Shown here piece by piece: positions 1 through 7,214 of a stretch of DNA of 11,006 nt; position 1 is the first letter of the stretch, and each line of letters begins with the position of its first letter. The notes under the pieces are model-generated. The model saw only the letters and a list, made by a program, of their open reading frames with translations, searched no databases and was not told the DNA's origin. Location: assembly GCA_036562495.1 (NCBI GenBank), contig DATCKA010000111.1, positions 1-11,006 of the forward strand, read 5' to 3'. The position numbers and the translations under genes are program-made. Source of the DNA: Geochorda sp036562495. GTDB taxonomy: Bacteria; Bacillota; Limnochordia; Limnochordales; Geochordaceae.

Positions 1-1
1 G

Positions 2-841
2 ACCGCCATTGAGCAAGGCGTCCAGGCCATTGGGGAGCAGGCCGCCGAGCTAGCCCGTGAGGCGAGCCTCCGGGCCGCGCAGGAGGGGTACGCACCGGTG
101 GGCGTGGGGCTCGCCGTGGCCGGCCAGGTCGACGTGCGCCAACAGAGGGTCGTGGGTGCCACCCGGCGTTTCGAGGGGTGGGAGCGGGTGCCGCTCAAGG
201 CCATCGTGGAGCGGGTAACCGGACTTCCTGCGACGATGGACAATGACGCGAAGGCTGCGGCCCGAGCCGAGTTGCGGTGGGGAGCGGCCAGGGGAACGCG
301 CTTCGCCATCGTCGTCACCGTGGGCACGGGGGTCGGTGGGGCGCTGGTGGTGGACGGACGGGTGGTGGATGGGACCCGCGGGCTGGCCGGGCACATCGGC
401 CACATCCCGGTGCGGGAGGAAGGCCCGGTGTGCCCTTGCGGCCGGACCGGCTGCGTCGAACTGTACGCAGCCGCACCGGCCATCGTTGCCGCCGCGACGG
501 AGGCGGCGGACCCGTGGGTGGCGCTGCATGACGCGACCGACGTCTGGCGAGCGGCGGAGAAGGGCCAGCCGTGGGCTCAACTCGCCCTGGACCGGGCAGC
601 GGAAAGCCTGGGGATGGCCCTGGCGGGTCTCGTCCACTCGCTCGACCCCGAGGTGATTGTCATCGGGGGAGGATTGTCGGCATGGGGTGAAAGCTGGCGA
701 ACTCGGATTGAGCGTGCCGTGGCCGCCAGGGTCATGCCGGCATTCGCCGGATGTTTCGAGGTACGGTTGGCCGCCTACGGGCCCCAGGCGGGCATCGCAG
801 GGGCGGGTGCGCTGGTTCTGGATCAGGTGCAGGGACGGTGA
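2..841 (+). CDS. ROK-family sugar kinase or ROK regulator, 5'-truncated by window edge
   Basis: The reading frame is open from base 2, so the gene begins before the window; 279 residues are visible and roughly 30 to 60 N-terminal residues, including the expected ATP-binding DxGxT segment, are missing. ROK hallmarks are clear: the sugar-binding NDAKAAARAE segment (from base 242), the glycine-rich GTGVGG phosphate loop (from base 323), GHIGHIPV, and the zinc motif CPCGRTGCVE (bases 431-460). The family includes glucokinase-like, N-acetylmannosamine and N-acetylglucosamine kinases as well as NagC/XylR repressors. The repressors carry an N-terminal winged helix that would lie outside the window, so kinase and repressor cannot be separated here. 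A position upstream of an oxidoreductase and a sugar-type ABC transporter fits either a cytoplasmic hexokinase or the local regulator. The GTG at 98 is internal and should not be taken as the start. Confidence 0.9.
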   Translation, partial: TAIEQGVQAIGEQAAELAREASLRAAQEGYAPVGVGLAVAGQVDVRQQRVVGATRRFEGWERVPLKAIVERVTGLPATMDNDAKAAARAELRWGAARGTRFAIVVTVGTGVGGALVVDGRVVDGTRGLAGHIGHIPVREEGPVCPCGRTGCVELYAAAPAIVAAATEAADPWVALHDATDVWRAAEKGQPWAQLALDRAAESLGMALAGLVHSLDPEVIVIGGGLSAWGESWRTRIERAVAARVMPAFAGCFEVRLAAYGPQAGIAGAGALVLDQVQGR

Positions 842-846
842 GCGGG

Positions 847-2247
847 ATGCACCCCCTGATGGAGAACCGGCCGGAGATTCGTGAAGCGGCAGCCTACTAC
901 GACGTCATTGTGGCGGGCGGAGGGACGGCAGGCAGCGTTGCAGCCATCGCAGCGGCCCGCATGGGGGCACGCACCCTACTGGTGGAAGAGCAAGGCTTTC
1001 TCGGAGGGACAGCGACGGGAGCTCTTGTGACTCCCTTGATGCCTAACCGTTTGAACGGCGTTAACCTGAACCGCGGCATTACGGACGAAATCAAGCATCG
1101 CCTGCGGGCTCGTGGAGCAGGGGGCGAGACCCCCGAGAACGACGGATGGTTCGACCCGGAGGCGCTCAAGTCGGTACTCGAGGAGATGGCCGTAGAAGCT
1201 GGGGTTGTACTGCTCTACCATACTCGAGCTATCGATGCCGTGGTAGACCAACGACCGGATGGAAGCAGGCGTTTGGTGGGCATCTGCGTCCATAACAAAG
1301 CGGGTTTCCAACGCATGGACGCCGCGGTCTTTATCGACGCAACGGGGGACGCGGACCTCGCCGCTGCGGCAGGATGTCAGTGGGAGAGCGGCAGCGAGGA
1401 CGGCACGCGTCAGGCTTTTTCCCTTCGCTGGATCGCTGGCGGGATCGACGTGCCCAAGCTGGCACGGTTCGTCGAGGATTTGGGCGGCCACCGATGGCCT
1501 CCTGGCTACTTTGAGGCGGCCATGGTCTGGGGACGCGGCCATGTCTTGGAGCCGGTCTTCCGCAGGGCGGTGGAAGCCGGAGATCTGGAGGAGGCAGACG
1601 GCGACTACTTCCAGTGTTTCAGCATACCAGGTCGGCCCGATGCCTTGGCCTTCAACTGCCCTCGCATCGCCCAGAGGGTGGACGGTCTCAATCCGTGGGA
1701 TTTGACCCGGGCGCAGATCGTGGGACGGCGGGCCATCGACCGGCTGCTGCGATTCTTGCGCACCTATCTGCCCGGGTGTGAGCACGCGTATGTGCAGCAG
1801 GTGGCGCCCATGGTGGGTGTCCGTGAGAGCCGCCGGGTGTTGGGTGATTACGTCCTGACGTTGGAGGACATTGTGACGGGCCGTAAGTTTGACGATGCGG
1901 TCGTTAGAAACCGCTATCCGGTTGACATCCACTTGGTGCGACCAGGGGGTGAGACAAGGTCTGGCCTTGAACACGGGGATGCTCGCCGTCCACCGGAGGG
2001 CGATTACCACGAGATACCTTACCGATGCCTGCTGCCCAAGGGCATCGATGGCCTGCTGGTGGCGGGCCGCTGCATCTCTGCCACGTTCGTGGCTCAGTCT
2101 GCGGTCCGCATTCAGCCGAACTGTCACTCGCTAGGACAGGCAGCCGGGACGGCAGCGGCCCTCGCGGTCCGGGACGGGGTCACCCCGCGTCAGATCGACG
2201 GGGTAAGGCTGCGACGGATCCTTCGAGAGCATGGGGCTGACCTGTGA
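847..2247 (+). CDS. FAD-dependent oxidoreductase (FAD_oxidored, PF12831-like)
   Basis: A 466-residue flavoprotein-type protein. The N-terminal Rossmann motif reads DVIVAGGGTAG (residues 19-29), followed by the acidic E47 that normally binds the FAD ribose. A second conserved block, IDATGDAD (163-170), then GVRESRR (324-330) and the C-terminal FAD segment DGLLVAGRCIS (401-411) with NCHSLGQAAGTAAA are typical of this family. Members are soluble and their substrates are mostly unknown; many lie in carbohydrate-use clusters, as here. ATG 847 was chosen because GGTGAG (837-842) sits just upstream. GTG 838, which overlaps the ROK stop in GTGA, and ATG 859 are alternatives. The open frame runs further upstream over the ROK gene but is non-homologous there. 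The 5-nt distance to the ROK gene implies cotranscription and translational coupling. Specific substrate not determinable. Confidence 0.88.
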   Translation: MHPLMENRPEIREAAAYYDVIVAGGGTAGSVAAIAAARMGARTLLVEEQGFLGGTATGALVTPLMPNRLNGVNLNRGITDEIKHRLRARGAGGETPENDGWFDPEALKSVLEEMAVEAGVVLLYHTRAIDAVVDQRPDGSRRLVGICVHNKAGFQRMDAAVFIDATGDADLAAAAGCQWESGSEDGTRQAFSLRWIAGGIDVPKLARFVEDLGGHRWPPGYFEAAMVWGRGHVLEPVFRRAVEAGDLEEADGDYFQCFSIPGRPDALAFNCPRIAQRVDGLNPWDLTRAQIVGRRAIDRLLRFLRTYLPGCEHAYVQQVAPMVGVRESRRVLGDYVLTLEDIVTGRKFDDAVVRNRYPVDIHLVRPGGETRSGLEHGDARRPPEGDYHEIPYRCLLPKGIDGLLVAGRCISATFVAQSAVRIQPNCHSLGQAAGTAAALAVRDGVTPRQIDGVRLRRILREHGADL

Positions 2248-2271
2248 GAAGGTGGGGAACGCGAACCATAC

Positions 2272-2285
2272 GGTAGCCGGCTACC
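2272..2285. promoter_or_regulatory. Perfect 14-bp palindrome, possible operator upstream of binding-protein gene
   Basis: GGTAGCCGGCTACC is a perfect inverted repeat with no spacer and a central CG, lying in the 88-nt gap between the FAD oxidoreductase and the binding-protein gene, 50 nt before the ATG. Spacerless palindromes with central CG are the usual shape of LacI-family operators in sugar operons; that a LacI-type protein binds here is inference. No convincing -35/-10 pair was found in the gap, so it may act on an internal promoter that I cannot identify, or as an mRNA structure. Confidence 0.4.
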
Positions 2286-2320
2286 TGTGATGGTCGTGCC
2301 TGTCTCTTCCCATCTGGATG

Positions 2321-2328
2321 AGAGGAGA
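2321..2328 (+). promoter_or_regulatory. Ribosome binding site that sets the binding-protein start
   Basis: AGAGGAGA lies 7 nt before ATG 2336. An in-frame ATG at 2318 would place this Shine-Dalgarno sequence inside the coding region and would put extra residues ahead of the signal peptide, so 2336 is the better start. Confidence 0.75.
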
Positions 2329-2335
2329 GTGCATC

Positions 2336-3601
2336 ATGGTTCGCCGTGTTGTCGTTGTCTTGGTGGCGCTGGGCCTCATCGCTGGGGCGTGGATGTCGAC
2401 AGCTGTGGCATCGGAGCGGGCAACGATCCGTGTGTGGTACGCCGGAACCGATCGGTTCATGATGGACGTGGTCAACAACCAACTCATCCCCGAGTTCGAA
2501 GGAGCTAACCCCGACATCGACGTGGTGGTCGAGTTCGTACCGTGGGGCGACATGTCGACGAAGCTGGCCACGGCCTTTGCAGCCGGCGTTGCTCCTGACC
2601 TGTTCATGCATGGGCAGGCGGCAACCGCTGGCTTCGCGGCGGGCGACCAAATCGAACCCCTGGACCGGTTCCTGGAGACCATGCCCGACGCATCGGACTT
2701 CGGTCTGACGCTGGACGCCGGAAAGTACTTCGGGAGCCGTTACATGATGCCGATGTTCGGATCGGGCTGGCTGCTACTGTACCGCGCCGACCAGTTCCGC
2801 GAGGTTGGGCTGGACCCCACCGTGCCCCCGGCGACCTGGGAGGACCTCCTCGAGGCAGCCAAGCGATTGACGGTATGGAGCGGAAGTCGGTTGGTGCGCG
2901 AGGGACTCGACCTCCCGTCGACAGGAGTCAACCCCCCGCAGATCTGGGCCAACTTCCTGTGGCAAAACGGCGGCGACTTCTTTACGCCGGACTTCACCGA
3001 CGTCGCGTTTCATAGCTCCGAGGGTCGGGAGGCGCTGCAGTACATCGTCGACCTGATTCACGTACATAAGACGACGGACACCCAAGTGAATATGGGGAGG
3101 GGCAACGTGCCACCTCTCGCAACCGGCGAGATCGCGATGCTATTCGGCGTGCCTGGCGATGTGGCCAACGTCAAGACCTACGCTCCGCAGGTCTACCCCG
3201 AAGTCAGGGTAGCGCCTCCGCTGCGACGCAAGGAACAGGTGGCTCTCTATGCGTTCAACGGTTTCTTCATGTCGAAGAGCAGCCAGCACAAGGACAAGGC
3301 CTGGCGGTTGCTAGAGTATCTGGCCTCGCCGAGCGCGATGGAGAAATTCGTCCGCACTCTCCAAGCGATACCGCCTCGACAGTCCCTGGCGTCGTCTGAT
3401 TACGTCGCGACGGATCCCGCTCTACGGGTGTACGTCGAGGGGGCTCGGTACGCGCGGGGCAATCCCAACGTGCCAGAGTGGGTGCGTGTCCGGGATACCC
3501 TCTCTCGCTACCTCGAACAGGCCATGTACGGGGTGATGAGCCCGGCGGACGCCTTGAATCGCGCAGCTTCGGAGGCAAGGCGCTTCCTGTCCACGCCGTA
3601 G
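2336..3601 (+). CDS. ABC transporter extracellular solute-binding protein, family 1 (sugar type)
   Basis: 421 residues, normal length for a MalE/UgpB-type binding protein. The N-terminus is a classical Sec signal: basic MVRR, a hydrophobic core of about residues 5-18, and an AVA-S site giving likely cleavage after A25. There is no lipobox cysteine, so it is not predicted to be a lipoprotein. The mature start ATIRVWYAG, then PEFEGANPDIDVVVEFVPWGDM and KLATAFAAGVAPDLFM, match the family-1 fold; GEIAMLFGVPGDV and KDKAWRLLEYLASP are further family signatures in the C-terminal half. Two permease genes follow, so it delivers their ligand from outside the membrane. The ligand is probably a sugar, oligosaccharide or polyol, but glycerol-3-phosphate-like ligands cannot be excluded. 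It begins the transport block and has its own strong ribosome site. A stable hairpin follows the stop, which would favour higher expression of this protein than of the permeases. Confidence 0.93.
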   Translation: MVRRVVVVLVALGLIAGAWMSTAVASERATIRVWYAGTDRFMMDVVNNQLIPEFEGANPDIDVVVEFVPWGDMSTKLATAFAAGVAPDLFMHGQAATAGFAAGDQIEPLDRFLETMPDASDFGLTLDAGKYFGSRYMMPMFGSGWLLLYRADQFREVGLDPTVPPATWEDLLEAAKRLTVWSGSRLVREGLDLPSTGVNPPQIWANFLWQNGGDFFTPDFTDVAFHSSEGREALQYIVDLIHVHKTTDTQVNMGRGNVPPLATGEIAMLFGVPGDVANVKTYAPQVYPEVRVAPPLRRKEQVALYAFNGFFMSKSSQHKDKAWRLLEYLASPSAMEKFVRTLQAIPPRQSLASSDYVATDPALRVYVEGARYARGNPNVPEWVRVRDTLSRYLEQAMYGVMSPADALNRAASEARRFLSTP

Positions 3602-3634
3602 AGGGAAGGAAAGCCCACTTTACGGGGACGAGTG

Positions 3635-3685
3635 CCGAGCGGAGTTACCGTCCGGGATGGTAGAACCGGGCGGAACTCCGCTCGG
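3635..3685 (+). promoter_or_regulatory. Long intergenic stem-loop between binding-protein and permease genes
   Basis: Arms CCGAGCGGAGTT (3635-3646) and AACTCCGCTCGG (3674-3685) are exact complements. Inside them CCGTCCGG (3648-3655) pairs with CCGGGCGG (3666-3673) with one G.U pair. Together they give about 20 base pairs interrupted only by a bulged A3647, with a 10-nt loop. No T-run follows the 3' arm, so it is not a standard intrinsic terminator. Such hairpins between binding-protein and permease genes, as in malE-malF, are known to protect the upstream mRNA from 3' decay and to lower downstream expression; that role is inferred here. Partial attenuation of read-through is the alternative. 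Confidence 0.75.
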
Positions 3686-3705
3686 TCGGACAGAAGGGAT
3701 ACGGC

Positions 3706-4614
3706 GTGCAAGCGACGACAGGGATTCGAGCTTATTGGAAGGACCGGAACAAGCGGTACACCGCTTCGATGGGTTATCTCTTCGTATTGCCTGTTGTGAT
3801 TTACGTTGTGGTGGTACATTTCCTCCCCATCGCTTCATCGCTATATCTCAGCTTCACTCGGTATACGATCCTGTCGCGTCCGGTTTGGGTGGGGCTCGCC
3901 AACTACGCCCGCCTGCTAACCGACGACCCGTTGTTTTGGCGGGCGATGCGCAACACAGCGCAGTATGCTCTCGAAGTATTGCCGCTAAACATCGCGATAT
4001 CCATTGGGCTCGCGCTGCTCGTCAACAGGGCGACCCGTGGCGTGGTACTCTTTCGTACCTTATTCTACATGCCTGTCATCACGTCTATCATCGCTGTCAG
4101 CATGATCTGGCTATGGCTCTATGAGCCCCGCTCCGGCTTGCTGAACTTGCTGCTGGACCAGGTTGGACTGGGGCCAGTCCAGTGGCTCGGGGACCCGCGA
4201 CTTGCCCTGCACTCCCTGGTTCTGATGCGGGTATGGCGGGGCGTGGGCTGGAACATGGTCATCTATCTCGCGGGGCTCAAGGGAATCCCGCAGGAGTACT
4301 ACGAAGCTGCCGAGATGGACGGCGCTTCACCGTGGAGGAAGTTCATCCACATCACGTGGCCGGCCCTCAAGCCCATCACCTACTACGTTATCGTGATGGG
4401 CTTGATCAGCACTTTTCAAACCTTTGGTGAGGTATATGCGATGACGGCCGGAGGCCCTCTCGATAGTACGACAACTGTTGCCTATCTCATCTATCAGCGC
4501 GCGTTTCAGTACTACGAGATGGGAGAGGCCTCCTCCATGGCCTTCACCCTCTTTCTCGTCATCTTCGGTCTCTCCTTGGTCAACGTGCGATACTTTCAGT
4601 CGAGGATGGAGTAA
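3706..4614 (+). CDS. ABC sugar transporter permease, MalF/UgpA type
   Basis: 302 residues of integral membrane protein. Hydrophobic segments lie near residues 24-44, 88-108, 118-138, 168-190, 222-242 and 275-295, the six-helix plan of this family. The cytoplasmic coupling loop EAAEMDGAS (200-208), continuing to HITWPALKP, is a canonical EAA motif that docks on the ATPase. The start is GTG 3706, preceded by AGAAGGGA about 6 nt away. It pairs with the next gene to make the heterodimeric channel fed by the binding protein encoded upstream. No nucleotide-binding subunit lies in the window, which is common for this class because a MalK/MsmK-like ATPase is often shared. G+C is low for this window (32 of 60 bases at 3961-4020). 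Confidence 0.93.
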   Translation: MQATTGIRAYWKDRNKRYTASMGYLFVLPVVIYVVVVHFLPIASSLYLSFTRYTILSRPVWVGLANYARLLTDDPLFWRAMRNTAQYALEVLPLNIAISIGLALLVNRATRGVVLFRTLFYMPVITSIIAVSMIWLWLYEPRSGLLNLLLDQVGLGPVQWLGDPRLALHSLVLMRVWRGVGWNMVIYLAGLKGIPQEYYEAAEMDGASPWRKFIHITWPALKPITYYVIVMGLISTFQTFGEVYAMTAGGPLDSTTTVAYLIYQRAFQYYEMGEASSMAFTLFLVIFGLSLVNVRYFQSRME

Positions 4615-4620
4615 TTCGCT

Positions 4621-5535
4621 GTGAGAAGGATCCCAATCCACGCCAAGGACGCGCGGATTCGGATGGGTCGCCTGCGGCGGATGGCCGCGGGCGTAGCCAC
4701 CTACGCGTTGCTCGTGGCGATCGCCGTGGTCATGGCGGGCCCATTCCTCTGGATGCTGTCGAGTGCCTTCAAGCCCAATGAGGAGCTCTTTGCGTACCCC
4801 CCGGTGTGGATTCCGACGAAGCCCACCCTGGAGCACTTCGTCAACGCCTTCCGATACACCCAGTTCGACCGCTACTTCCTCAACAGCGCCCTGGTCTCTA
4901 CCACGGCCACCATCCTCAACTTGTTCTTGTGCTCGCTAGCCGGCTACGCTTTCGCTCACCTTGACTTCCCCGGGAAGTCCATTCTCTTCTTCGCAATCCT
5001 GGGAACCATGATGATCCCTGTCTATGTCACTCTCATCCCACTCTTCATCCTCGTCAAGATGTTTCCCTTGGTAGGCGGGAACAACATCTTGGGCCAAGGA
5101 GGCACCGGCCTCATCGACACTTATGGCGGGCTTCTCTTGCCTCACATCATCCTGGTTTTCGGAGTCTTCCTGACGCGGCAGTTCTTCAGTAGCATTCCCC
5201 GTGAGCTGGGGGATGCCGCGCGAGTGGACGGGGCCGGAGAGTTCGACATCTACCTTCGGATCTACCTGCCGTTGAGCCGCCCAGTCATGGGGACGCTCGC
5301 CATCTTCGTCTTCACCTCGGTATGGGACGATTTCCTATGGCCTCTCGTGGTCACCAACTCCGACCGTATGCGAACCGTACAGCTCGGGCTCCAGGTCTTC
5401 CAGTCCCAGTTCCGCGTCGAGTGGGGCCCACTCATGGCGGCCACTCTCGTCGTCACGTTGCCGGTGTTGCTGGTCTTCCTTCTCAATCAACGCCACTTCG
5501 TTCGCGGGATCGTTGCGACCGGCTTGAAGGGGTGA
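4621..5535 (+). CDS. ABC sugar transporter permease, MalG/UgpE type
   Basis: 304 residues, the second channel subunit. The N-terminal helix (about 24-45) is followed by GPFLWMLSSAFKPNEELF, a MalG/UgpE signature, and by FLNSALVSTTATIL at the start of the permease core. The coupling loop reads DAARVDGAG (198-206) followed by IYLPLSRP, an EAA motif with Asp in the first position. A glycine-rich insert (VGGNNILGQGGTG, 151-163) lies in the extracytoplasmic loop ahead of helix four; such an insert occurs in one branch of the family. GTG 4621 is 6 nt after the previous stop, and GGAG (4608-4611) inside the end of the upstream gene serves as ribosome site, so the two permeases are translationally linked. 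Confidence 0.93.
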   Translation: MRRIPIHAKDARIRMGRLRRMAAGVATYALLVAIAVVMAGPFLWMLSSAFKPNEELFAYPPVWIPTKPTLEHFVNAFRYTQFDRYFLNSALVSTTATILNLFLCSLAGYAFAHLDFPGKSILFFAILGTMMIPVYVTLIPLFILVKMFPLVGGNNILGQGGTGLIDTYGGLLLPHIILVFGVFLTRQFFSSIPRELGDAARVDGAGEFDIYLRIYLPLSRPVMGTLAIFVFTSVWDDFLWPLVVTNSDRMRTVQLGLQVFQSQFRVEWGPLMAATLVVTLPVLLVFLLNQRHFVRGIVATGLKG

Positions 5536-5539
5536 TCGT

Positions 5540-7201
5540 GTGGTCATCGTCGTGTTGCCCCTCGACGAACGGCCCTGCAACCACACCTACCCCGGGATGT
5601 TGGGGGCCGTCGGGGGCGTCGAGGTGCGGGTGCCGCCCGCTTCGCTCATGGGTCGCAAGAAGCAGCCGGCCGACGTCGACGCGCTGGCCGAGTGGCTGAA
5701 GGAGGCGGCCGAGACGGCCGACGGGCTGGTGGTGGCCGCCGAGACGCTGGCCTTCGGCGGGCTCATCCCGTCGCGGGTGGTGTCGACGCCGACGGAGCAG
5801 GCGCTGGCGCGCCTGCGTGTGCTGGAGGAGGTGCGGCGGCGCCGTCCGGGCCTGCCCATCTTCGTCCAGGGCGTCATCATGCGGACCCCAGCCTACGACA
5901 GCGACGACGAAGAGCCGCCCTACTGGGCCCTCTACGGGCGGCGGCTCTTCCTCTACTCGGTGGTGCTCGATGCCCTGGAGCGGGGCGAGGCGGCCTGGGA
6001 GCAGGTGCGGGGCGGGGGCCGCACGGTCTCGTCGCCTGCCTTCGAGGCCGAGCTGGCCGGGGTGCCGTTTGGGGGGCTCGAGGCGCGGCGGGCGGCTCTG
6101 GAGGGCGAGATCCCGCAGGACGTCCGGGAGGAGTGGCGGTGGCGCCGCCAGCGCAACCATCGGGTCAACCAGGAGCTGGTGCGGCTGGTCGCCGACGGGG
6201 TGGTGGATTTCCTGGCGCTGACGCAGGACGACTGCTTCCCGCTCGGCATCCACATGCAGGAGCAACGGCGACTGGCGGCCCTGGTGGCGGAGGCGCAGGC
6301 TTACCGGCGCGTGCTCATCTACCCCGGGGCGGACGAGGTGGGGCTGGTGTTGCTGGCCCGGCAGGCGCTGCGGGCGGCGGGGCTTCGGCCTCGGGTGGGG
6401 CTGCGCTTCTCGTCGACCGAGGGGCCTCGCATCGTGACGCGCTACGAGGATCGGCCGCTCTTGGAGACCATCAAGGCGCACCTGACGGCGCTGGGCGGCA
6501 TCTGGGAGCAGGACTTCGGGCGGGCCGACATCGCCCTCTTCGTCAACAGCCCTGAGGGACCGCAGCAGGAGGCGGCCCGCCAGGATGCGGCAGGCGGGGC
6601 GGGCGCGGGCAGCGGACGAAACCTCGCTGAGTTTCTCGATGCGCTGGCCGATGCGGTGCAGTCGAATCCCCGGCGGGCGGTGGCGCTGGCCGATGTGGCC
6701 TACGCCAACGGGGCCGACCGGGCGCTGGTGGAGATGCTGCCGGCTTACGTGTGGCCGCCCGACCTGGCGGCCTACGCCGGGTGGAACACGGCCGGCAACA
6801 CCCTCGGCTCGACGCTGGCGCATGCGGCGCTGCGGTGGATGGCCTGCCAGAGGCCGGAGGGGCCGGCGGCGGAGCATGCCGAGCGGGCGCACCTGCGCTA
6901 CCTGGCGCTGAGGTTCATCGAGGACTGGGGCTATCAAGCGGTGGTGCGCCAGGAGATGGCGCGGGGGCCCGTGGCGGCGATGGGCGTGTCGCCGTACGCG
7001 CTCGGACCGCATCGGGAGACGCTGGCCGGCGAGGCGCGGGCGCGGCTCGAGTCGGTGTGGAGTGCCTGGCGGGCGACATGGCAGCCGGAGCTGGCCGCGC
7101 GGGAGGGGAGCGGCGGGCGAGACGTCGGCGTCCGAATCACCGGGCTCGACTTCCCGTGGGACCGGATCTTCGAGGTAGGGCTGACCGTCGAGGTCGACTG
7201 A
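5540..7201 (+). CDS. DUF4127-family protein (function unknown)
   Basis: 553 residues, about the usual size for DUF4127. Family landmarks in order: PLDERPCN (7-14), ETLAFGGLIPSR (68-79), IMRTPAY (113-119), YWALYGRR (128-135), NHRVNQ (206-211), QDDCFPLG (229-236), E241, YPGADEVG (261-268), DVAYANGAD (385-393), AGWNTAGNTLGS (413-424) and a C-terminal FPWDRIFE (538-545). The many conserved Asp, Glu, Arg and His residues look like an enzyme active site, but no activity is assigned to this family to my knowledge. There is no signal peptide or membrane helix, so it should be cytoplasmic. GTG 5540 follows the permease stop by 4 nt and is preceded by AAGGGGTGATC, a near-perfect anti-16S match, so it belongs to the transport operon. 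Its base composition changes abruptly: 47 of 60 bases are G+C at 5581-5640 against 34 of 60 at 5281-5340 in the preceding gene. Confidence 0.9.
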   Translation: MVIVVLPLDERPCNHTYPGMLGAVGGVEVRVPPASLMGRKKQPADVDALAEWLKEAAETADGLVVAAETLAFGGLIPSRVVSTPTEQALARLRVLEEVRRRRPGLPIFVQGVIMRTPAYDSDDEEPPYWALYGRRLFLYSVVLDALERGEAAWEQVRGGGRTVSSPAFEAELAGVPFGGLEARRAALEGEIPQDVREEWRWRRQRNHRVNQELVRLVADGVVDFLALTQDDCFPLGIHMQEQRRLAALVAEAQAYRRVLIYPGADEVGLVLLARQALRAAGLRPRVGLRFSSTEGPRIVTRYEDRPLLETIKAHLTALGGIWEQDFGRADIALFVNSPEGPQQEAARQDAAGGAGAGSGRNLAEFLDALADAVQSNPRRAVALADVAYANGADRALVEMLPAYVWPPDLAAYAGWNTAGNTLGSTLAHAALRWMACQRPEGPAAEHAERAHLRYLALRFIEDWGYQAVVRQEMARGPVAAMGVSPYALGPHRETLAGEARARLESVWSAWRATWQPELAAREGSGGRDVGVRITGLDFPWDRIFEVGLTVEVD

Positions 7202-7214
7202 GCGGAGAACCTCT

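Noticed and set aside
976..2127. Minus-strand ORF of 383 codons
   Set aside because: Antisense to the FAD oxidoreductase, which has diagnostic motifs throughout; the antisense translation shows none.
3657..4124. Plus-strand ORF of 155 codons overlapping the hairpin and first permease
   Set aside because: Out of frame with the permease, which has clear membrane segments and an EAA loop; no family resemblance.
7202..7214. Bidirectional terminator between the convergent DUF4127 and MBL genes
   Set aside because: Only a 4-bp GAGA/TCTC pairing is visible there, too weak to call.
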